A stretch of 64,000 bases of DNA from Methylobacterium sp. GXS13 (GCF_001455965.1 NZ_LKKO01000001.1:372001-436000); one strand, 5' to 3'. Shown: positions 1 to 9,780, counted from the stretch's first letter. The notes: generated from the letters alone by a model not told the origin. A program made the numbers and translations.

Positions 1-788
1 CAAACCAACTTGCCGACGAGGCGACCCTGCTGTGCTTCGACGAGTTCACCGTAACCGATATCGCCGACGCGATGATCCTCGGACGCCTATTCGGACACCT
101 GTTCCGACGCGGCGTTACCGTGGTGGCGACGTCCAACGTCGAGCCAGACCGGCTCTACGAGGGCGGCCTCAACCGGGCACTGTTCCTGCCCTTCATCGCG
201 ACGTTGAAGGAGCAGGTGAACGTGGTACGGCTCGATTCGCGGACCGATTTTCGCTTGGAGAAGCTCGCCGGCGCGGCTGTCTATCACATCCCGGCTGATG
301 CGGCTGCGCGCATGGCCCTGGACGCTGCCTTCAAAGGATTGACCGGCAGGGAGAAGGGGCGCCCGGCCACAATCCAGGTCCACGGCCGGAACGTGGACAT
401 ACCCGAGGAGGCGAACGGCGTCGCGCGATTCAGCTTCGACGATCTCTGCCGCAAACCGCTCGGGGCTTCGGATTACATGGCCCTGGCGCAGACGTTCCAT
501 ACGGTGATCCTCGATGGGATCCCGGTGCTTGGGGAGGCCGAACGCAACGAGGCCAAACGTTTCATCACCCTGGTGGATACGCTCTACGATCGGCACGTGA
601 AGCTTGTGGCCTCCGCGGCTGCCGACGCGCAGGATCTCTACACCGCAGGTTCCGGCCGTGAAGCGTTCGAGTTCGACCGGACCGTTTCCCGGCTCATCGA
701 GATGCGCTCGCGGGAATACCTCGCCCTGCCGCATGGACGGGCGGATTCCGAGGCTTCTGGTGCCAGCACCGGGCTGGTGGAGACGTGA
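1..788 (+). CDS. zapE: Cell division protein ZapE (AFG1-like ATPase), 5' truncated
   Basis: The reading frame is open from the left edge (first full codon at base 3) and ends at TGA 786-788, so the N-terminal part with the Walker A loop lies outside the window. What remains starts with a Walker B segment (LLCFDEFTVTDIADAM), followed by the FGHLFRRGVTVVATSNVEPDRLY-type strand typical of AFG1/ZapE P-loop ATPases, and a long C-terminal region (GLNRALFLPFI, then SDYMALAQTFHTV and DTLYDRHVKL). The family is a Z-ring associated ATPase in Gram-negative bacteria, related to mitochondrial AFG1. Identification rests on these motifs and is firm. The stop overlaps the GTG start of the next gene by 4 bases, so the two are probably co-translated. 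Confidence 0.9.
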   Translation, partial: NQLADEATLLCFDEFTVTDIADAMILGRLFGHLFRRGVTVVATSNVEPDRLYEGGLNRALFLPFIATLKEQVNVVRLDSRTDFRLEKLAGAAVYHIPADAAARMALDAAFKGLTGREKGRPATIQVHGRNVDIPEEANGVARFSFDDLCRKPLGASDYMALAQTFHTVILDGIPVLGEAERNEAKRFITLVDTLYDRHVKLVASAAADAQDLYTAGSGREAFEFDRTVSRLIEMRSREYLALPHGRADSEASGASTGLVET

Positions 789-3742
789 GCGGTCGTTCGG
801 GGGTTGGCTCGATTTTCCGGCTGCGGCGCCCCAATTGGCGTGGCGCTGGACCGTTGGGGCCGTTGCTCGGCTCACCAGCCGCCTTCATCCTGCTGGTTGT
901 GGCACTGGCAGCAGGCACAGCCAATTATATCGCCGGCGAGGCTGACCGGTCTGCTACCGCTCGTGCCAACGCTACCATCGCAGGGGTCGAGCGCCTGCTC
1001 TCCGAGGTCAAGGATCTGGAGACCGGGGAGCGCGGCTTCGTGCTGGTCGGCAGCGAGGATTACCTAACGCCCTACACGCTCGCTCTGGGGAAAATCGAAA
1101 CTGAGCTTGCCGGCCTTGGCGCGACTGCGCAGGAGCCGGTTCGCACAGGCGGTTCATCGCTCGCTGGTCTGGTGGCGCAGAAGCGCGACTTCGCCACTCG
1201 AGTGGTGGCCGCGCGACGGGACCGAGGCTTCGACGCGGCCACCGATCTCGTCCGCACCGGCGAGGGCAAGCAGCTTATGGATGCTATCCGAATGGAGGCG
1301 TCCGCCCGTCAGGCGATCACGGTGCAGCACCTTGCCGATGTCCAGACCCGGGAGCGCTGGCGCGGGCTGATTTTGTTCCTGCTGTCGGGGATGGCGGCGC
1401 TCGCGGCGATCGTGCTTCTCGCCCGCCTTGCCCTGGTGCGGCGCCAGGAATCCCTGCGCATGTCACGTCTGCTCGACGGCGTGCTGGCCAACGCGCCTGT
1501 GGGCCTTGGTTTCCTCGACCGAGATCTGAAGATCCGACACATGAACCGAGCGCTGGCCACCATGAGCGAGCGCGGCTTCGGGGCCGATCTTGGCGCCCCG
1601 ATCTGGGCGATGCTGCCGACCTTGCGCGAGGAGCTCGCGCCCAAGCTCGCATCGGCGCTGGAAGAGGGCCTGGTCTCACCGAATGTGCCGGTGGCGGTTC
1701 CGACGCCCTCCGCACCGGGCGGGGTGCGCCAGTTTTCGATGAGTTTCTATCCTTTACGCGGGGAAAGCACGTCGCCAGACAGCGGCCAGGATGTCGAGGG
1801 CGTCGGTCTGGTCGTCGTCGATGATACGATCCGCCATCTCGCAGAGATGCGGACCAAGCGCAGCGAGGAGCGGTTCCGCTCGCTGATCGAGGCCAGCGCG
1901 GCGATCGTGTGGACGGCTAACCCGGAGGGCGGTCTGCACCGTCGCCAGACCGCATGGACCCGCTTCACCGGTCAGGACGAGGCCACCTATGCCGGTCTCG
2001 GCTTCCTCGATGCGATCCACCCGGACGACCGAGCGCATACCCAGGTCGACTGGTCCCGGGCGGTCTCGACCCTCACACCCTACGCCACGGAGCACCGGTT
2101 GCGCGCCCGCTCCGGTGCCTACCGCCACATGAGTGTGCGCGCGGTTCCCATCCTCGAAGCCGACGGGACCTTGCGCGAATGGGTCGGCACCCACACCGAC
2201 ATCACCGAGCGCAAGGAAGCGGAAGCTGCGATTGAGGCGGCCCGCGCAGCGGCTGAGGCCGCCAACGAGGCCAAGAGCCAGTTCCTAGCCAATATGAGCC
2301 ACGAATTGCGGACGCCGCTCTCGGCAGTCATCGGCTATTCCGAGATGGTTCAAGAGGAGCTGGAGGATCTCGGCGAAGCTGACCTGATCGCCGACATGAA
2401 GAAGATCGAATCCAACGCCCGCCACCTCCTCGGTTTGATCAACGACGTGCTCGATATCTCCAAGATCGAGGCGGACCGGGTCGAGATCTACGCGGAGGAT
2501 TTCGATGTCGCCGAGGTGGTCCGCGACGTCGCTGCCACCGTCGAGGGCCTGATCGCCAAGAAAGGTAACGTCCTGGCCCTGGAGCTGGCGGAGAATGTGG
2601 GCCACGCCCATACCGACGTGACCAAGCTGCGTCAGTGCCTGATCAACCTGCTCAGCAACGCCGCGAAATTTACTGAGAACGGTCGAATCACGCTGGGTGT
2701 CAATCGAACCGTAGAGACGCTGCGCTTCACGGTCACGGATACTGGCATCGGCATGAACGCCGAGCAGGTCGGCCGACTGTTTGAACGCTTCACACAAGCC
2801 GACGCCTCGACGACTCGCCGCTTCGGCGGCACGGGGCTCGGCCTGTCGATCACGCGGGCCTTCTCAGAGATGCTCGGCGGGTCGATTGCCGTCGAGAGCC
2901 GGGAGGGGGCCGGCACGACCTTCACGCTGACGCTGCCGGTGCAATTCTACGGCGCGGAGGCTGAGCAAGCGGCTCACAGCGGTGACAGCCCAGGCGATCG
3001 CCGGACGATCCTGGTGGTCGACGACGATGCCGCGACCCGAGATCTCCTCGCGCGTTTCTTGGAACGGGAGGGATTTTCTGTGGCGGTGGCCGAGGACGGG
3101 CGTCGCGGGTTGGAACTGGCGAAAGCCCTGCGCCCCCGGGCGGTGCTTCTCGATGTGACGATGCCGCAAATGGACGGCTGGGCGGTGCTGCGCGCCCTGC
3201 GGGCGGATCCCGAGATCGGTGCCACGCCGATCGTGATGGTGACCGTGCTGGACGAGCAGAATCTTGCGTTCTCGCTGGGTGCCACCGACTATCTTCAGAA
3301 ACCGATCGACTGGGGCAGCCTACGCCACGTCATCGACCGGTTCCGTCCGGTCTCATCGGAGGGGCCGATCCTCGTGGTCGAGGATGAGACGGACGTGCGC
3401 GCTCATCTCTGCGCCTATCTCGGTCGGGAGGGGTTTCCCGTGGTCGAGGCCGAGAACGGCCTGCGGGCGCTGGAGACCGTGGAGGCGGAAAAGCCTTGCC
3501 TGGTGCTGCTCGACCTGATGATGCCGGAGATGGATGGATTCGGCTTCCTGCGGGCGTTGCGCACCCGGCCGGACTGGCGGGACATTCCCGTGGTGGTGCT
3601 CACCGCCAAGGACATCACCGCCGAGGATCGCCGCCGCCTCGCCGGCCAAGCCGACAGGGTGCTCGCGAAGGGGACGACCGGATTGAGTGAGCTTGCCCGC
3701 GAATTACGGGCGTTGATGCCGGGATATGCCCCGGCGGACTAA
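785..3742 (+). CDS. Membrane hybrid sensor histidine kinase with two receiver domains
   Basis: The protein has 985 residues and a GTG start chosen because it forms a GTGA overlap with zapE. Order of parts: transmembrane helix around residues 28-50; a CHASE3-like periplasmic region (VKDLETGERGFVLVG); a second helix around 193-215; a PAS-like domain around 225-345; a second PAS with PAC (SEERFRSLIEASAAIVWT, HTDITERKEAE); HisKA with FLANMSHELRTPLSAVIG, phospho-acceptor His506; HATPase with N box (INLLSNAAKF), DTGIGMN and GGTGLGLSI. Two receiver domains follow, with LLDVTMPQMDG (Asp790) and LLDLMMPEMDG (Asp910). It should autophosphorylate and pass phosphate to its own receivers. No output or HPt domain is visible, so a separate phosphotransfer partner is likely. 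The signal is unknown. Confidence 0.93.
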   Translation: MSGRSGVGSIFRLRRPNWRGAGPLGPLLGSPAAFILLVVALAAGTANYIAGEADRSATARANATIAGVERLLSEVKDLETGERGFVLVGSEDYLTPYTLALGKIETELAGLGATAQEPVRTGGSSLAGLVAQKRDFATRVVAARRDRGFDAATDLVRTGEGKQLMDAIRMEASARQAITVQHLADVQTRERWRGLILFLLSGMAALAAIVLLARLALVRRQESLRMSRLLDGVLANAPVGLGFLDRDLKIRHMNRALATMSERGFGADLGAPIWAMLPTLREELAPKLASALEEGLVSPNVPVAVPTPSAPGGVRQFSMSFYPLRGESTSPDSGQDVEGVGLVVVDDTIRHLAEMRTKRSEERFRSLIEASAAIVWTANPEGGLHRRQTAWTRFTGQDEATYAGLGFLDAIHPDDRAHTQVDWSRAVSTLTPYATEHRLRARSGAYRHMSVRAVPILEADGTLREWVGTHTDITERKEAEAAIEAARAAAEAANEAKSQFLANMSHELRTPLSAVIGYSEMVQEELEDLGEADLIADMKKIESNARHLLGLINDVLDISKIEADRVEIYAEDFDVAEVVRDVAATVEGLIAKKGNVLALELAENVGHAHTDVTKLRQCLINLLSNAAKFTENGRITLGVNRTVETLRFTVTDTGIGMNAEQVGRLFERFTQADASTTRRFGGTGLGLSITRAFSEMLGGSIAVESREGAGTTFTLTLPVQFYGAEAEQAAHSGDSPGDRRTILVVDDDAATRDLLARFLEREGFSVAVAEDGRRGLELAKALRPRAVLLDVTMPQMDGWAVLRALRADPEIGATPIVMVTVLDEQNLAFSLGATDYLQKPIDWGSLRHVIDRFRPVSSEGPILVVEDETDVRAHLCAYLGREGFPVVEAENGLRALETVEAEKPCLVLLDLMMPEMDGFGFLRALRTRPDWRDIPVVVLTAKDITAEDRRRLAGQADRVLAKGTTGLSELARELRALMPGYAPAD

Positions 3743-3764
3743 GCGAGTGTAGTCTCAGTCCGCC
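3733..3764. terminator. Hairpin between convergent genes
   Basis: GGCGGACT at 3733-3740 and AGTCCGCC at 3757-3764 form an 8-bp inverted repeat spanning the end of the hybrid kinase gene and the short gap before the ubiB stop. It lies between convergent genes and could act in both directions, but there is no T-run, so this is a structural guess. Confidence 0.35.
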
Positions 3765-3771
3765 CCGGCGA

Positions 3772-5334
3772 TCAGATGCCGCGGAACGCGATCACAAGCG
3801 CCCCGATGGCGATGCCCCACAAAGCGAGGGTCGACCAGAGTGCGCGACGGCCTTCACTGCGGGTAAAGTGCTCCAGGCGTCGCGCGTCGCCGGTGCCGGC
3901 CTCGTCGAGCCGGATCACCACGCGTTTGAGCCGGGTCGCGAGGTCGGGGATGTCGCCGACCAAGTCGGAGACCACACGCAACGCCTCGAAGCCGCTCTGG
4001 GCGCGCCCGAGCGGACCGGCGTTCTTGGTGATCCAGCTGCGCACCACCGGCTCGGCGGTGGTCCACATGTCGAGACGCGGGTCCAACGAGCGGGCCACGC
4101 CTTCGACCACCACCATGGTCTTCTGCAGCATCACCAGCTCGGTGCGTGTGCTCATGTCGAACAGAGCCGTGATGTCGAACAGGAGGGTCAGCACCTTGGC
4201 CATCGAGATCTCGTCGGCGCGCCGCTGATGGATCGGTTCCCCGATCGCACGGATCGCTTGCGCGAAATCCGCCACCGAATGGTGCGCCGGCACGTAGCCC
4301 GCCTCCAAATGTACCTTCGCAACCCGGCGGTAGTCGCGCAGGATGAAGCCAAGCAGGATCTCGGCGAGGAATCGGCGCTCGTTCAAGCCGAGCCGGCCCA
4401 TGATGCCGAAATCGACCGCCACCAGTCGGCCCTCGGCATCGACCAGGAGGTTTCCCTGGTGCATGTCAGCGTGGAAGAAGCCGTCGCGGATGGCTTGCCG
4501 CAGGAAGCTCTGGATCACCGTGCGCCCGATCGCCTGAGGATCGTGGCCCGCGGCTGCCAGATCGGCGGCGCTGTGGAGACGCACGCCCTCGATCCATTCA
4601 GCCGATAGCACCTCACGGGCGGTCAGCTCCCATTCGGGTTTCGGCACCCGAAAATCCAGGTCGTCCTTGGTGTTCTCGGCAATTTCCGACGCGGCAGCCG
4701 CCTCCAGGCGGAAATCCATCTCCATCAGGACGGAGCGGGCGAGGATCTCGACAACTTCGCGCGGGCGCAGCCGCTCAGCCTGTGGCGAAAGAGCATGCAC
4801 CACCCGGGCCATGAAACGCATGACTTCGAGATCGCGCATGAAGCGCTCACGCACGCCGGGGCGCATAACCTTCACGGCCAGGGCCCGCTGGGTACCGTCC
4901 GCATCCTGCACCACGGCTTTGTGGACCTGTGCGATCGAGGCGGCGGCGATCGGTTCGCTGAACGAGACGAACAGCGTGTGAACGGGCTTTCCAAGCGCCG
5001 CTTCGACCACCTTAAGCGCGATCTCCTGCGGGAAGGGCGGCACCCGGTCCTGCAGACGCTCGAGATCGGAAGCCGCCCGCATGCCGACAATGTCGGGCCG
5101 GGTCGCCAGGAACTGGCCAAACTTCACGTAAGATGGGCCGAGGCGCGTCAGAGCGGCTGACAGCCCTGCGGCCCCGTCACCGAGCTCCCGCCGCTCCAGG
5201 GTCCGCCCAAGCTTCAGGGCGAAGCGAAGATGAGCCGGTAGCTCTGACGGATCGACAAGGGCGAGGGCTCCTTCACGGGCCAGGACGAAGCCGACCTGGG
5301 CGCCGCGGAACAGGTTGATCGCGGCGCTGATCAT
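3772..5334 (-). CDS. ubiB: Ubiquinone biosynthesis protein kinase-like UbiB
   Basis: 520 residues, normal for UbiB, an atypical kinase/ATPase of the ABC1/ADCK/Coq8 family needed for ubiquinone synthesis at the inner membrane. Visible family marks: the KxGQ motif (KFGQ, residues 71-74), the Ala-rich loop AAASIAQVHKA, the lysine strand LAVKVMRPGV, the catalytic-loop-like HADMHQGNLLVD and the metal-binding VAVDFGIMGRL. A hydrophobic C-terminal helix (LALWGIAIGALVIAF) gives a membrane anchor. It lies 67 bases downstream of ubiE on the same strand, the usual alphaproteobacterial order, so the two are probably one operon. Confidence 0.95.
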   Translation of the reverse strand: MISAAINLFRGAQVGFVLAREGALALVDPSELPAHLRFALKLGRTLERRELGDGAAGLSAALTRLGPSYVKFGQFLATRPDIVGMRAASDLERLQDRVPPFPQEIALKVVEAALGKPVHTLFVSFSEPIAAASIAQVHKAVVQDADGTQRALAVKVMRPGVRERFMRDLEVMRFMARVVHALSPQAERLRPREVVEILARSVLMEMDFRLEAAAASEIAENTKDDLDFRVPKPEWELTAREVLSAEWIEGVRLHSAADLAAAGHDPQAIGRTVIQSFLRQAIRDGFFHADMHQGNLLVDAEGRLVAVDFGIMGRLGLNERRFLAEILLGFILRDYRRVAKVHLEAGYVPAHHSVADFAQAIRAIGEPIHQRRADEISMAKVLTLLFDITALFDMSTRTELVMLQKTMVVVEGVARSLDPRLDMWTTAEPVVRSWITKNAGPLGRAQSGFEALRVVSDLVGDIPDLATRLKRVVIRLDEAGTGDARRLEHFTRSEGRRALWSTLALWGIAIGALVIAFRGI

Positions 5335-5401
5335 GAACGCACCCAGGCTTTCCCCACCTCCACCGCGGGAGAGGGAGGGAGATCGCGCGCACTGACCAAG
5401 A

Positions 5402-6184
5402 TCAGGAGACCTTCCAGCCAGAATGGATCGCCACGATCCCGCCGGACAGCGGCCGGTCGGTGACGTGGCGGAAGCCGGCGCGCTCGATCATGCCGCTGAA
5501 TGCGCCCCGGGTCGGGAATTTCCGGATCGATTCGACGAGGTAGCGGTAGGATTCGGCATCCCCGGCTACCCGGGCGCCGATCCTTGGAATGACGTGGAAG
5601 GAATAGGCGTCGTAGATCCTGTCGAGCAGCGGGATGTCGACCGCGGAGAACTCCAGGCACAGGAACCGGCCACCGGGCTTGAGCACCCGGCGCGCCTCGG
5701 CAAGCGCGGTCTCGATCCGCGGCACGTTCCGGATGCCGAAGGCGATCGTGTAGGCGTCGAAGGCGGCGTCCGGCAACGGCAGGCTCTCGGCGTTGCCGGT
5801 CACGAAGGCGATCCTATCGCCTGCATCCTCGACCTTGTCCTTTGCCCGTTCGGCACCGACGCGCAGCATCGATTCGTTGATGTCGAGCACGGTGACCCGC
5901 GTCTTCGGTCCGCCCGCGGCGAGCACCCGGAACGCCACGTCGCCGGTGCCGCCGGCCACGTCGAGATGCGCGAAGGGACGTCCCTTAGGCGGGCGTAGCA
6001 TGGAGACGAGCTGCGCCTTCCAGGCCCGGTGCAGGCCCGCCGACATCAGGTCGTTCATGACGTCGTAGCGGCGGGCGACCGAGTGGAAGACGCTGTCGAC
6101 GCGCCCCTGCTTCTCATCAAGCGACACGCGCTCGAAGCCGAAATCCGCGCTTTCGCGCTCCGTCGCCCCGTCCCCGGCCTTCAT
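5402..6184 (-). CDS. ubiE: Ubiquinone/menaquinone C-methyltransferase UbiE
   Basis: 260-residue class I SAM-dependent methyltransferase. The glycine-rich SAM loop is [16 protein letters not shown], followed by [10 protein letters not shown] and the family-specific [16 protein letters not shown] and [14 protein letters not shown]. UbiE adds the C-methyl group to the 2-methoxy-6-polyprenyl-benzoquinol ring. The N-terminal [19 protein letters not shown] stretch is typical and supports the chosen ATG. It is upstream of ubiB and presumably the first gene of a ubiEB unit. Confidence 0.96.
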   Translation of the reverse strand: MKAGDGATERESADFGFERVSLDEKQGRVDSVFHSVARRYDVMNDLMSAGLHRAWKAQLVSMLRPPKGRPFAHLDVAGGTGDVAFRVLAAGGPKTRVTVLDINESMLRVGAERAKDKVEDAGDRIAFVTGNAESLPLPDAAFDAYTIAFGIRNVPRIETALAEARRVLKPGGRFLCLEFSAVDIPLLDRIYDAYSFHVIPRIGARVAGDAESYRYLVESIRKFPTRGAFSGMIERAGFRHVTDRPLSGGIVAIHSGWKVS

Positions 6185-6271
6185 AGCGCTCCCGATCCTT
6201 CAAGTCCGCGCGTCATAGCGAAGGCTGCGCCCATCCGCCATGCGTCCTATCACGCGGGCGGTGATGGATCC

Positions 6272-7381
6272 TCAGCCGACGCGGGCGCGCAGGGCGTCAG
6301 CCACAGCGTTCGCCATGGCGCGGGTGCCCAACGGGTTCGTGCCCTCACCGGCGATGTCGGCGGTGCGGGCGCCGCTCGTGAGCGCGTCCATGATCGCGCC
6401 GTCCAACGCATCGGCGGCTTCGCCGAGGCCGAACGAGTAGCGCAGGCACATGGTGAGCGAGCCGATCATCGCGATCGGGTTCGCCTTATCCTGGCCGGCG
6501 ATGTCCGGGGCCGAGCCGTGGCACGGCTCGTAGAGCGCCCGGCGCACGCCGCTGTCATCCACCGCGCCCAGCGAGGCCGAGGGGAGCATGCCGAGCGAGC
6601 CGGTCAGCATCGCGGCGAGGTCGGACAGCACGTCGCCGAACAGGTTGTCGGTCACCAGCACGTCGAACTGTTTGGGCCGGCGCACCAGCTGCATGGCGCA
6701 ATTGTCGGCCAGCACGTGCTCCAGCTCAATGTTGGCGTAGTGCTCTGCGTGGACCTTGGTGACGACTTCCTTCCACAGGACGCCGGACTTCATCACGTTG
6801 TGCTTCTCGGCCGAGGCCACGCGGCCGGAGCGCTTGGCCGCCAGATCGAAGGCGACACGTGCGATCCGCTCGATCTCGCCGGTGGTGTAGACCTGCGTGT
6901 CCACCGCCCGCTTGGAGCCGTCCGGCAGGGTGGTGATCTCCTTGGGTTCGCCGAAATAGACGCCGCCGGTCAGCTCCCGGACGATCATGATGTCGAGGCC
7001 CTCGACCAGCTCGCGCTTGAGCGCGGACGCGTCGGCCAGCGCCGGGTAGCAAATCGCCGGCCGCAAATTGGCGAACAGCTCGAGATCCTTGCGCAGGCGC
7101 AGCAGGCCGGCCTCCGGGCGGTTCTCGTAGGCGACGCCGGCCCATTTCGGGCCGCCCACCGCGCCGAGCAGGATCGCGTCCGCGGCGCGGGCACGCGCCA
7201 GGGTCTCGTCCGAGAGCGGGCTGCCATGCGCATCGAGGGCGCAGCCGCCGACGAGATCGGTCTCGGTCTCGAAGGTCGCGAGCCCGGTCTCCTTCAGGGC
7301 GTCGAGCACGACCTGCATGCCGCCCGCGACCTCCGGGCCGATCCCGTCGCCGGGCAGGAGCAGGAGCTTGTAGCTGGCCAT
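6272..7381 (-). CDS. leuB: 3-isopropylmalate dehydrogenase
   Basis: 369 residues, usual length for LeuB, which oxidises and decarboxylates 3-isopropylmalate with NAD+ in leucine synthesis. Family marks: LLLPGDGIGPEV at the N-terminus, substrate-binding arginines in ENRPEAGLLRLRKDLELF, the metal-binding VTDNLFGDVLSDLAAML, and the cofactor loop EPCHGSAPDIAGQDKANP. It is divergent from leuA, with starts about 410 bases apart; leuCD are not in the window. Confidence 0.97.
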   Translation of the reverse strand: MASYKLLLLPGDGIGPEVAGGMQVVLDALKETGLATFETETDLVGGCALDAHGSPLSDETLARARAADAILLGAVGGPKWAGVAYENRPEAGLLRLRKDLELFANLRPAICYPALADASALKRELVEGLDIMIVRELTGGVYFGEPKEITTLPDGSKRAVDTQVYTTGEIERIARVAFDLAAKRSGRVASAEKHNVMKSGVLWKEVVTKVHAEHYANIELEHVLADNCAMQLVRRPKQFDVLVTDNLFGDVLSDLAAMLTGSLGMLPSASLGAVDDSGVRRALYEPCHGSAPDIAGQDKANPIAMIGSLTMCLRYSFGLGEAADALDGAIMDALTSGARTADIAGEGTNPLGTRAMANAVADALRARVG

Positions 7382-7790
7382 GACGGTCTCGCGGGTTCTC
7401 TCTCGACGTGCCGGCGGGCTTTATCGAGGGCGGGCCGCGCTTGGCAAGGCGGCGGCGCTAGACCGCCCTTGTGTTTCCGCGACGCGGGCGCTACCTCTGC
7501 CGCCCACCGTGCGGGTGCCGCATCACGCCGTCCGCGCTTCACCCGGGAGAGACGAGCCTTGGCCAGAGCCGGCTCAGCGACCGAGACCGCCCACGCCGCT
7601 CCGCCGGCGCCGCGGTCGCGTGCGCGCCTCGCCGGGCTTCGTCTTCCGCTTCTGCTTACCCGCCCCTGAGGGCCGTCCGGGCGCGCGCGCCTGGGCCTTC
7701 AGGGGATTTTATGAACTCGCGAACCTCGCCCCTTTTGGGCTCCCCGCCGCCCCGAGCCTTCCGCCGGGCGGCCCGCGACAGGGTAACGCC
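7382..7790. other. Divergent leuB/leuA intergenic region
   Basis: About 410 very GC-rich bases between the divergent leuB and leuA starts. It must hold both promoters. The only thing that stands out is a 27-codon frame just before leuA (7711-7794, listed separately). No T-box, run of leucine codons or convincing attenuator was recognised. The long frame running through this region into leuA lacks a good start and reads as GC-rich filler. Confidence 0.5.
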
Positions 7791-7794
7791 ATGA
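7711..7794 (+). CDS. Possible 27-codon leader ORF of leuA
   Basis: ATG at 7711 follows AGGGGA at 7701-7706. The frame encodes 27 residues (begins MNSRTSPLLGSPPP) and its TGA at 7792-7794 overlaps the leuA ATG in an ATGA arrangement, so its translation would deliver ribosomes to leuA. It has only two leucine codons, side by side, so it is not a classic leucine attenuator peptide. Whether it is translated is an inference from spacing alone. Confidence 0.3.
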   Translation: MNSRTSPLLGSPPPRAFRRAARDRVTP

Positions 7795-9359
7795 CCACGA
7801 CCACCAGCAGCACCACCGCCCGCGAACGCATCGTCATCTTCGACACGACCTTGCGCGACGGCGAGCAATGCCCCGGCGCCACCATGACCCACGACGAGAA
7901 GCTGGCGGTCGCCGAGCTCCTCGACACGATGGGCGTCGACATCATCGAGGCCGGCTTCCCGATCGCGTCGATCGGTGACTTCGAGGCCGTGTCGGAGATC
8001 GCCCGGCGCACCAAGCGCGCCACCATCGCGGGTCTCGCCCGCGCGATCCCCGCCGACATCGCCCGGGCCGGCGAGGCCGTGCGGCACGCCCAGCGCGGGC
8101 GGATCCACACCTTCGTGTCGACCTCGCCGATCCACCTCGCGCACCAGATGCGCAAGACCCAGGACGAGGTCCTCGAGATCATCCTGAAGACCGTGGCCCA
8201 GGCCCGCGACCTCGTCGAGGACGTGGAATGGTCGGCCATGGACGCGACCCGCACGCCGATCGACTACCTGTGCCGCTGCGTCGAGGCGGCGATCAAGGCC
8301 GGCGCCACCACGATCAATCTGCCCGACACGGTGGGCTACGCCACACCCGCCGAGTACCGTGACATGTTCGCGTCGGTGCGCGAGCGGGTGCCGAACGCCG
8401 ACCAGGCAGTCTTTTCCGTCCACTGCCACAACGATCTCGGCCTCGCGATCGCCAACTCGCTCGCTGGCATCGAGGGCGGCGCCCGGCAGGTCGAGTGCAC
8501 GATCAACGGCATCGGCGAGCGGGCCGGCAACGCGGCGCTCGAAGAGATCGTCATGGCGCTGCGCACCCGCGCGGATGTACTGCCCTACGAGACCGGCATC
8601 GAATCGACCATGCTGACCCGCGCCTCGAAGTTGGTGAGCCACGCCACCAACTTCCCGGTGCAGTTCAACAAGGCGATCGTCGGCCGCAACGCCTTCGCGC
8701 ACGAGAGCGGCATCCACCAGGACGGCATGCTCAAGAACGCCGAGACCTACGAGATCATGACCCCGGCCTCGGTCGGGCTGACCAAGACCTCCCTGGTGAT
8801 GGGCAAGCATTCCGGCCGGGCGGCCTTCCGCTCCAAGCTCGACGACCTCGGCTTGCACCTGTCTGACAATCAGTTCCAGGACGCGTTCGAGCGATTCAAG
8901 GCCTTGGCCGACCGCAAGAAGCATGTCTACGACGAGGATATCGAGGCGTTGGTCGACGAGAACCTCGCCACGGCGCACGACCGCATCCGGCTGGTGTCGC
9001 TCTCGGTCATCGCCGGCACACGGGGGCCGCAGCGCGCGACCCTGCGCATCGCCGACGAGACCGGCACGCGGATCGAGGAGGCGGACGGCAACGGGCCGGT
9101 GGACGCGGTGTTCAACGCCATCACCGCACTGGTGCCGCACAAGGCCGAGCTGGAGCTGTACCAGGTCCAGGCCGTCTCCGGCGGCACGGACGCCCAGGCC
9201 GAGGTCTCGGTACGCCTGCGCGACGGCGAGCGCAGCGTCACCGCCCGCGGCGCCGACCCGGACACGCTGGTGGCCTCGGCCAAGGCGTATCTCTCGGCCC
9301 TGAACAAGCTCGCAGCCCACGCGGTGCGGGTTCATGCACAGCACGCGGCGGCGGAATAG
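7791..9359 (+). CDS. leuA: 2-isopropylmalate synthase
   Basis: 522 residues from the ATG at 7791, chosen because the conserved IVIFDTTLRDGEQCPGATM begins shortly after and the length matches LeuA; a weak AGGG precedes it. The enzyme condenses acetyl-CoA with 2-oxoisovalerate, the committed step of leucine synthesis. Motifs: DTTLRDGEQ at the TIM-barrel start, the metal-binding HCHNDLGLAIANSLAG, NGIGERAGNAALEE, and HESGIHQDGML. The C-terminal third (from about residue 395) is the LeuA dimer domain that normally binds leucine for feedback inhibition, so allosteric control is expected. Confidence 0.97.
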   Translation: MTTTTSSTTARERIVIFDTTLRDGEQCPGATMTHDEKLAVAELLDTMGVDIIEAGFPIASIGDFEAVSEIARRTKRATIAGLARAIPADIARAGEAVRHAQRGRIHTFVSTSPIHLAHQMRKTQDEVLEIILKTVAQARDLVEDVEWSAMDATRTPIDYLCRCVEAAIKAGATTINLPDTVGYATPAEYRDMFASVRERVPNADQAVFSVHCHNDLGLAIANSLAGIEGGARQVECTINGIGERAGNAALEEIVMALRTRADVLPYETGIESTMLTRASKLVSHATNFPVQFNKAIVGRNAFAHESGIHQDGMLKNAETYEIMTPASVGLTKTSLVMGKHSGRAAFRSKLDDLGLHLSDNQFQDAFERFKALADRKKHVYDEDIEALVDENLATAHDRIRLVSLSVIAGTRGPQRATLRIADETGTRIEEADGNGPVDAVFNAITALVPHKAELELYQVQAVSGGTDAQAEVSVRLRDGERSVTARGADPDTLVASAKAYLSALNKLAAHAVRVHAQHAAAE

Positions 9360-9372
9360 CAAAAAACCTGCG

Positions 9373-9395
9373 TTCGGGGGTGGACAGCCCCCGGA
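9373..9395. terminator. Hairpin downstream of leuA
   Basis: CGGGGG (9375-9380) and CCCCCG (9388-9393) pair across a 7-base loop, with two more weaker pairs outside. It begins 14 bases after the leuA stop. The only homopolymer run is AAAAAA at 9361-9366 on the upstream side, so intrinsic termination of leuA is uncertain. Confidence 0.35.
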
Positions 9396-9462
9396 TGCGT
9401 TGGTATCAGCCCGCCACCCCGGACGGACTTGGTGGCCACCGGGGCGGATCGCAGATGCGATC

Positions 9463-9538
<76 letters not shown>

Positions 9539-9780
9539 AGAATTTCTGAAGATCTCCGATAACCGAAATGACGGACCGCAGCCGCGGTTATGATCGGTCG
9601 GACAGGCGGCTGCAGCGGTCGGCACCGCTGGATCGGACCGCGCTCATGTCGGTGCACATCAAAATCAAAACTTGTGCGATAGGGCGAAGGGCAATATCGC
9701 CTGGCTGTGCAATCTAGATTTCGGAACTATCTCCGCCTGAAGATGGTCTAGCCGTCGATCTAAGACGGCTGAACTCGGAG

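Noticed and set aside
6029..7669. 546-codon plus-strand frame opposite leuB and ubiE
   Set aside because: Its His/Arg/Asp-rich sequence mirrors leuB and shows no family motifs.
7380..7790. Upstream extension of leuA
   Set aside because: The extra residues are Arg/Pro/Ala-rich and unlike LeuA; conserved sequence starts right after the ATG at 7791.
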